Shown here one piece after another: positions 48,874 to 54,034 of a stretch of DNA of 54,034 nt. The notes beneath the pieces were generated by a model. It was not told the DNA's origin. It saw nothing but the letters and a program-made list of their open reading frames with translations, and did not search any database. The stretch's first letter is position 1; each line of letters begins with the position of its first letter. The position numbers and the translations under genes were made by a program. Source of the DNA: Halonotius aquaticus. Its GTDB lineage: Archaea; Halobacteriota; Halobacteria; Halobacteriales; Haloferacaceae. Where the stretch lies: contig NZ_QKNY01000014.1 in assembly GCF_003605575.1 (NCBI RefSeq), positions 1-54,034 on the forward strand. The letters are read 5' to 3'.

Positions 48874-51255
48874 ATGCCTCCTGACGACACTTTCGTGCTC
48901 GGCGATGATGCGTCGATCGACGCGGTGCTCGATCGCATCGACGACGCCGTGTACGCCCTCGACACAGACTGGCGGTTCACCTTCTGTAACGAGCACGCCG
49001 CCGAGCTGCTTGCGTCAGACCCAGAGACACTACTCGGCCAAACGCTGTGGGAGGCGTTTCCGGAAGCCGCCGAGGGCCTCGTCGGCGAGGAGTTTCGCAC
49101 CGCGATGGAGACCGGTGAGGCGACCCGCTTCGATATCTACTATGAGCCGCTTTCGCGATGGTTCTCCGTGCGGGCTCATCCCAGCGACACGGGGCTCACC
49201 GTGGTCTTCCGTGATCTTGCCGATCAGGACGGCCATGACCTCGATTTACAGCGGAAACAGCGGCTCTTTGAGGCGGTGTTCGAGCAGACCGCAGACGCCC
49301 TGATCGTTGCCGACGGCGACCGCCGGATCACGGATCTCAACCCAACCGCGGAATCGCTGTTCGGCTATACGACCGAGGAGGTAGTCGGCCAGCCGGTGTC
49401 GACGCTGTACGGTGAGCCCATCGGCGAAGACGACGCCACCCAACCGAGCGATCAGCCCTACGTCCTCACCTACGAGCGGGCCGATGGTACGACCTTCGAA
49501 GGCGAGACGCTCAGCACGACGCTGACCGGCCCCAACGGGGCGGCGTTGGCGACGCTGGCGTCGATCCGCGACGTGAGCAGCCGGATGGCCTACGAGCGAC
49601 AGATCGAAGCCCGAAACGACGCCCTCCGACGGTTCCATGCGATCACGACCGACGAGGAACGCTCCTTCGAGGCAACCGTCGAGTCGATGTTAGCACTCGG
49701 GGTCGACTATCTTGATGTCGATATGGGCGTCTTTGCCAGCATCGACAGTGGCGACTACGCGGTGGAGGCCACCGTGCCCGATAACGCGCCGATTACCGCC
49801 GGCGATAGCTTCGCTCTTGACGAAACCTACTGTAAACCCGTCGTTGAGGCCGGCGAACCTGTCACATTCACCAGCGGCCCGGATGGCGAGGACGCCGACA
49901 TGGAAGCGTATGGAACCGACGGCTTCCAGACGTATCTCGGCGTGCCGGTTGTCGTCGATGACACGCCGTACGGGACGCTCTGTTTTGCCGCCCGAGACAG
50001 CCGACGCGAGGGGTTTACCGACGGCGACACCGCCTTCGCCCAGATCGCCGCTCAGTGGCTTGGCTCCGAGCTTTCGAGCAACGCCTTCGAGGCCAAACTC
50101 ACCGCGCTCAACGAAACAGCCAGACAGCTGATGGCCGCGGAATCTCGCGACGCAATCGCCGAGGTCACAGCCGAGCGAGCAGCGGCGGTACTTGACCTGC
50201 CGCTCACCGGCATCTGGTGGTACGATGACGACCGCGAGGCCCTCGTGCCGGCGACCCAAACGGCGGCAGCCGCCGAGTTGATCGACGACCAGCCGACGTT
50301 CCACCAAGGTGACGCCGTCGCGTGGGAAGCATTCACCGACGATGAGACCCGTGTATACGACGACCTTACCGATGCCGAGGCGTTACACAACGACGAGACG
50401 GTCTTCGGCTCGGAAGTGTTGGTGCCACTTGGCGACCACGGGATCCTTGTGACCGGTGCGACGACAGCGCATGCGTTCTCGGAGACCGATCGCACGCTGA
50501 TCGATGTGTTAGCAGCGACGGTCACCGCCGCCCTCGATCAGGCCGAACGCGAGGCGGTGCTGCGGGAGACACAGGCCGAACTCGAAGCCGCAAACGAGGA
50601 ACTCGCGCTGTTGAATCAGGTTGTTCGCCACGATATCAAAAACGACGTGGCGGTGATCTTAGGCCACGGCAAAAGCCTCGCCGACCAGCTTGATGAGTCG
50701 GCGGCCGACTCCCTCCAGCCCGTGTTGCGGGCTGCGACCCACATCACCGATATCACCGAGACAGTTGGTGAGTTCCTTGACGTGATCGGCGGTGACGCCG
50801 AACCCGCACTGGAGCCGATTGACCTCACCGCGGTGTTGACCGACGAATGCCGGAAAGCCCGCCGCACCTACGAGGATGCTGACATCCAAATCGATGATGG
50901 ATTTCCGACCGGGGTTGAGGTTGCGGCGACGGAACTGCTCTCCTCGGTGTTCCGAAACCTGATCACCAACGCGATCACGCACAACGACAAACCGACACCC
51001 GAGGTGACGATCAGCGGCGAGGAGCGCGGCGACAGCGTCGTCATCCACGTTGCCGACAACGGCCCCGGCATCCCCGAGGATCGCCGCCAAGAGATCTTCG
51101 GCCGCGGGGAACACGGGTTAGAAAGCCCTGGCTCGGGGATCGGGCTGTATCTCGTCGATACCCTCACCGACATCTACGACGGCGACATCGAGATCACCGA
51201 CAACGAGCCCGAGGGCAGCGTGTTTACACTCACGCTCCAGAAAGCGTCGTCGTAA
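48874..51255 (+). CDS. PAS-PAS-GAF-GAF-type sensor histidine kinase
   Basis: A 793-residue cytoplasmic kinase. Two PAS domains are visible (IDDAVYALDTDWRFTFCNEH at about 20-130, and VFEQTADALIVADGDRRITD at about 137-250). One or two GAF-like regions follow (ALGVDYLDVDMGVFASIDSG, GFQTYLGVPVVVDDTPYGTL, and later LNETARQLMAAESRDAIAEV). The HisKA phosphoacceptor is H586 in NQVVRHDIKND. The ATPase blocks are SVFRNLITNAITHND (N), VADNGPGIPEDR (G1) and GSGIGLYLVDTLTDI (G2). There are no membrane helices, so it senses a cytoplasmic cue such as redox or light. It pairs with the upstream response regulator. Confidence 0.9.
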   Translation: MPPDDTFVLGDDASIDAVLDRIDDAVYALDTDWRFTFCNEHAAELLASDPETLLGQTLWEAFPEAAEGLVGEEFRTAMETGEATRFDIYYEPLSRWFSVRAHPSDTGLTVVFRDLADQDGHDLDLQRKQRLFEAVFEQTADALIVADGDRRITDLNPTAESLFGYTTEEVVGQPVSTLYGEPIGEDDATQPSDQPYVLTYERADGTTFEGETLSTTLTGPNGAALATLASIRDVSSRMAYERQIEARNDALRRFHAITTDEERSFEATVESMLALGVDYLDVDMGVFASIDSGDYAVEATVPDNAPITAGDSFALDETYCKPVVEAGEPVTFTSGPDGEDADMEAYGTDGFQTYLGVPVVVDDTPYGTLCFAARDSRREGFTDGDTAFAQIAAQWLGSELSSNAFEAKLTALNETARQLMAAESRDAIAEVTAERAAAVLDLPLTGIWWYDDDREALVPATQTAAAAELIDDQPTFHQGDAVAWEAFTDDETRVYDDLTDAEALHNDETVFGSEVLVPLGDHGILVTGATTAHAFSETDRTLIDVLAATVTAALDQAEREAVLRETQAELEAANEELALLNQVVRHDIKNDVAVILGHGKSLADQLDESAADSLQPVLRAATHITDITETVGEFLDVIGGDAEPALEPIDLTAVLTDECRKARRTYEDADIQIDDGFPTGVEVAATELLSSVFRNLITNAITHNDKPTPEVTISGEERGDSVVIHVADNGPGIPEDRRQEIFGRGEHGLESPGSGIGLYLVDTLTDIYDGDIEITDNEPEGSVFTLTLQKASS

Positions 51256-51362
51256 TCGACACGGTCGACCCGGACTGATTCCAATCGATCGCAGCCAACG
51301 GTCGCAGCGACTCGGTGGTATCACGGCTACACGGCTAAGTGTGCGGGCCCACTACCAGAAGT

Positions 51363-52940
51363 ATGCAACAGCCGATCGTCGGCGACCCGCCAGAGTACTC
51401 GCTTCGCGATACCGACGTGCCGTGGGTGCTGGGGACACAGCTCACCACGCGATCCGGGCCGATTGCGCGAGCACCCGAGGGGTCGCCGGTGCTCATGATC
51501 GAGGCCCACGACTTTGCGGCGCGGAAACCGTATCACCACCACAAGCTGACGCTTGTTTTCGCCGCGATGCGACACTTTCGGGATCGACTCCGCGACGCCG
51601 GCTACGAGGTGATCTACATCACGGCTGAGAGCTTCGCCGACGGGCTGGCGACGTTTTTCGACGACTACCCAGAGGCACGGTTGGTGGCGATGCGGTCGCC
51701 CAGCTACGGCTCCGAACGCCGGTTTCGGGAGTTGATCGAGGCCGCCGACGGCGACGTGCGATTCGTTGACAACGAGCTGTTTGTCAGCACCCGACAAGCC
51801 TTCGATGAGTGGGCTAACGCCGATCCCGACGACGAAACGCCGACGTTCAAACATGAGCCGATGTATCGGTGGCTGCGCCGCGAGACTGGGATGTTGATGA
51901 ACGGCGACCAGCCGGTTGGCGGCGAATGGAACTACGACGACGAGAACCGTGAGTTTCCCGACGAGACGTGGACAGCCCCGCCAACGCCGTCGGCTGCGCC
52001 CGACGAGCAAACGGTCGAGACGGCTGCCTGGGTCGACGCTACCTTCGAAACGTGGGGGAACACCGCTGTCGACACCTTCCCGTGGCCCGTGACCCGAAAG
52101 CAGGCGTGTGAGGCCCTTACGCAGTTTATTGACGAGCGACTCGGCGAGTTCGGTCGGTATCAGGATGCGATGCGGGCCGACGACTGGGCGATGGCCCACT
52201 CGCTGCTCGGGTCATCGATTAATCTCGGCCTGTTGCACCCGGTGGAGGTTATCGACGCGATTACTGACGCCTACGAGTCTCGCGATCTCCCGCTCAATGC
52301 GGTCGAGGGGTGTATTCGCCAGATACTCGGCTGGCGGGAGTTCATGCGGCACGTCTATCGGCATGCGATGCCAGCCCTCGCAGAAGCCAACCAACTCGAT
52401 GCGACTGCGTCACTGCCGGCATTCTACTGGGACGGCGACACCGAGATGGAATGTCTCTCACAGACGATCAGTGAGGTTCACGATCGCGGCTACTCCCATC
52501 ACATCCAGCGGCTGATGGTGTTGGCCAACTTCGCCACGCTGTGGGGTGTCGAACCCAGCGAACTCAACGACTGGTTTCATGCGACCTACGTCGATGCCTA
52601 CCATTGGGTGACAACACCGAACGTGATCGAGATGGGCCAGTACGGCCACGGCGTCTTCGCCACGAAACCCTACGTCTCCTCGGCCAACTACATCGACAAA
52701 ATGTCGGACTACTGTAGTGACTGCAAGTATTATAAAACGAAGACGACCGGCGAGAACGCCTGTCCGTTCAACGCGTTGTACTGGGACTTTCTTGATCGCA
52801 ACGAGGCACAACTTCGGAGCAACCACCGCATGGGGCTGATGTATAGTCACGTTGACGACAAACAGGAAACCGACGAGATGGCGGCGATCCGCGAGCGCGT
52901 TGCCGAGCTTCGAACGAAGGCTGTTGATGGGCGGCTCTAA
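51363..52940 (+). CDS. FeS-cluster photolyase/cryptochrome (PhrB-like, FeS-BCP family)
   Basis: A 525-residue member of the iron-sulfur photolyase group (deoxyribodipyrimidine photolyase-related). The N-terminal Rossmann domain starts VPWVLGTQLTTRSGPIARAP. The [4Fe-4S] ligands are C364, C451, C454 and C467 (spacings 87, 3 and 13, almost identical to PhrB of Agrobacterium). The FAD region is GWREFMRHVYRHAMPALAEA and PNVIEMGQYGHGVFATKPYV. These enzymes repair (6-4) photoproducts in DNA using light. The start at 51363 (MQQPIVGDPP) is chosen over 51339. It is a single gene, in keeping with sun-exposed brines. Confidence 0.93.
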   Translation: MQQPIVGDPPEYSLRDTDVPWVLGTQLTTRSGPIARAPEGSPVLMIEAHDFAARKPYHHHKLTLVFAAMRHFRDRLRDAGYEVIYITAESFADGLATFFDDYPEARLVAMRSPSYGSERRFRELIEAADGDVRFVDNELFVSTRQAFDEWANADPDDETPTFKHEPMYRWLRRETGMLMNGDQPVGGEWNYDDENREFPDETWTAPPTPSAAPDEQTVETAAWVDATFETWGNTAVDTFPWPVTRKQACEALTQFIDERLGEFGRYQDAMRADDWAMAHSLLGSSINLGLLHPVEVIDAITDAYESRDLPLNAVEGCIRQILGWREFMRHVYRHAMPALAEANQLDATASLPAFYWDGDTEMECLSQTISEVHDRGYSHHIQRLMVLANFATLWGVEPSELNDWFHATYVDAYHWVTTPNVIEMGQYGHGVFATKPYVSSANYIDKMSDYCSDCKYYKTKTTGENACPFNALYWDFLDRNEAQLRSNHRMGLMYSHVDDKQETDEMAAIRERVAELRTKAVDGRL

Positions 52941-53142
52941 CCAGCGGATACGTGATATTTGGCATATACGATGTGGCTAACATATCGGACACGCATTTAT
53001 TTGCACCATTTGCGAGCTCAAAATGGATGTATATATGATTATAAATATCCTTTTCTCAGTTTCAGCAGAAATTAACATACAAATATAAACATGATATATC
53101 CTAAATGATCATGTTTATACCGGTGGTTTCTGTACTGACAGT
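52941..53142 (+). promoter_or_regulatory. AT-rich glpK regulatory region with 12-12-12 inverted repeat
   Basis: The first part (to about 53110) is very AT-rich and shows no gene. TATAAACATGAT (53084-53095) and ATCATGTTTATA (53108-53119) form a perfect 12-base inverted repeat with a 12-base spacer. The right arm contains TTTATA (53114-53119), 26 bases upstream of the leader ORF at 53143, so it overlaps the TATA box. TACTGACAGTA (53133-53143) is a second, perfect palindrome at the predicted transcript start. The candidates to bind are GlpR, TrmB or TbsP. Confidence 0.6.
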
Positions 53143-53226
53143 ATGGCTCGGGCGCACCCGGTGACACCTCATCTCGACGCCGAGTGGCTTCACTGTCACC
53201 ATGCTGCCCGCCATACTACCAGGTGA
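53143..53226 (+). CDS. 27-codon leader ORF upstream of glpK
   Basis: A short frame, MARAHPVTPHLDAEWLHCHH and then AARHTTR, begins at the predicted leaderless transcript start, 26 bases after the TATA box. Six of 27 residues are histidine. Its TGA stop (53224-53226) lies within AGGTGA, which is also the ribosome binding site of glpK, 6 bases before the glpK ATG. Translation of this leader could therefore open or block glpK initiation. The peptide itself may not matter. It could be an accidental frame; the exact positions argue otherwise. Confidence 0.4.
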   Translation: MARAHPVTPHLDAEWLHCHHAARHTTR

Positions 53227-53231
53227 GATCT

Positions 53232-54034
53232 ATGACAGACACATACGTTGGGTCAATCGACCAAGGGACGACCGGTACCCGCTTCATGGTATTCGACCAT
53301 GACGGGAATGTTGTATCGCAAGCCTACGAAAAACACGAACAGATCTATCCGGAGCCCGGCTGGGTCGAACACGACCCGATGGAAATCTGGGAGAACACGA
53401 AGCTCGTCATCAACGAGGCCCTCGACAAGGAAGGCCTCGATGCCGAGCAACTCGAATCGATCGGGATCACCAACCAGCGCGAGACCACGATTATCTGGGA
53501 CGCCGAAACCGGCAAACCAGTACACAACGCACTCGTCTGGCAGGATCGTCGTACCACCGACCGCGTCGAAGAAATCCAGGAAGCCGGCAAAGTAGAGGAG
53601 ATCCGCGAGAAAACGGGTCTCGAATGTGATGCGTACTTCTCGGCGACGAAAGCCGAGTGGATCCTCGACAACGCCGATCCGATCAAGCTCCAGCGATCGC
53701 GACCGGAAGATGTCCGCGACCGCGCCGAAGACGGCGAGCTCATGATGGGCACCCCGGACACATGGGTTATCTACAACCTTACTGGTAACCACATCACCGA
53801 CGTGTCCAACGCATCCCGCACGATGCTCTACGACATCAACGAGCTCGAATGGGACGACGAACTCCTCGATGAGTTCAACGTTCCCCGAGAGATCCTGCCC
53901 GAAGTCCGTCCGTCCTCAGACGACGAAACCTACGGTTCGACGGACGCCGACGGCTTCCTCGGTGCCGAAGTGCCCGTCGCGGGTGCCCTCGGCGACCAGC
54001 AGGCCGCGCTGTTCGGCCAGACCTGCTTCGACGC
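53232..54034 (+). CDS. glpK: Glycerol kinase (3'-truncated by window end)
   Basis: The first 267 codons of a FGGY-family glycerol kinase, with no stop before the window end. It begins MTDTYVGSIDQGTTGTRFMV, containing the phosphate-1 loop D-Q-G-T-T-G-T-R. Other signatures are IGITNQRETTIIWDAETGKP, ALVWQDRRTTDR and VPVAGALGDQQAALFGQ, the last with the catalytic Asp. It phosphorylates glycerol to glycerol 3-phosphate, the entry of glycerol (the main osmolyte of Dunaliella in brines) into central metabolism. The SD-like AGGTGA lies 6 bases upstream and overlaps a leader ORF stop. About half of the usual 510 residues is present. Confidence 0.95.
   Translation, partial: MTDTYVGSIDQGTTGTRFMVFDHDGNVVSQAYEKHEQIYPEPGWVEHDPMEIWENTKLVINEALDKEGLDAEQLESIGITNQRETTIIWDAETGKPVHNALVWQDRRTTDRVEEIQEAGKVEEIREKTGLECDAYFSATKAEWILDNADPIKLQRSRPEDVRDRAEDGELMMGTPDTWVIYNLTGNHITDVSNASRTMLYDINELEWDDELLDEFNVPREILPEVRPSSDDETYGSTDADGFLGAEVPVAGALGDQQAALFGQTCFD

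Noticed and set aside
1..54034. tRNA, rRNA and CRISPR loci
   Set aside because: I looked in all gaps for cloverleaf-like or regularly spaced repeats and saw none; a covariance search could still find a short ncRNA.

Overview
The window comes from a halophilic archaeon of class Halobacteria. The evidence is the high G+C third-base usage, the very acidic proteomes of nearly all genes, TATA boxes placed about 26 bases upstream of start codons (leaderless transcripts), and typical haloarchaeal families: TbsP, TrmB, HcsL/HcsS, dodecin, MBF1, GTP cyclohydrolase III, archaeal CheF and ArlH. The genus cannot be fixed from the sequence alone. No rRNA, tRNA or CRISPR array was seen.

Region 1 (1-5.9 kb) is an accessory island. 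A 52-codon remnant of an Eco57I-like restriction-methylase gene still has its promoter and is now ATGA-coupled to an AT-rich nuclease-helicase (PD-(D/E)XK plus DUF2075). A MazG-type pyrophosphohydrolase, a self-inhibited Fic protein, an orphan RHH-like antitoxin, an orphan HicB and a 39-residue leaderless small protein follow. Region 2 (6-12.7 kb) is arsenic/metalloid resistance: arsR, an ArsP-like permease with a small thioredoxin, then the tight operon arsD-arsA-hcsL-hcsS (two YlbF-like proteins ending in Cys-Cys), and a divergent second arsR.

Region 3 (12.7-21 kb) looks like a membrane head-group or glycoconjugate locus: a GT4 glycosyltransferase and sulfatase-like enzyme, divergent from a Gfo/Idh/MocA-aldo/keto reductase fusion, then small membrane proteins, a CDP-alcohol phosphatidyltransferase, a DUF457-type membrane hydrolase, a PAP2 phosphatase, an MDR dehydrogenase and GTP cyclohydrolase III. 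Region 4 (21-32.6 kb) is mostly housekeeping: HAD hydrolase, a 46-residue leaderless protein, UPF0173, FAH, a nonsense-broken hicB, the overlapping trio hisC-AK6-CDP-alcohol transferase, MBF1, a DICT protein, tpiA, a HerA-like ATPase, PCNA-binding DNA polymerase IV and a pentapeptide protein.

Region 5 (32.7-42.7 kb) holds an acidic coiled-coil protein, glyA, a TbsP-like regulator, a YcaO enzyme with its own zinc-site domain, MscS, TrmB and an orphan ArlH-like ATPase. TbsP and TrmB are both regulators of central carbon metabolism, and tpiA and glpK in the same window are plausible targets. Region 6 (42.7-47.6 kb) is a cell-surface/secretion cassette: a DUF7344 regulator, an S26 signal peptidase carrying two IS630-transposase-like winged-helix repeats, DUF5305 and an orphan CheF-like protein. 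Region 7 (47.7-54 kb) has dodecin, a two-component pair, an FeS photolyase, and glpK (cut by the window end). The glpK promoter has a 12-12-12 perfect inverted repeat over its TATA box and a 27-codon leaderless upstream ORF.

The strongest candidates for something undescribed are the signal peptidase with exapted transposase HTH repeats, the remnant-coupled nuclease-helicase/MazG pair, the HcsL/HcsS cysteine-tail proteins with ArsA, the YcaO enzyme without a visible precursor, and the glpK leader ORF.
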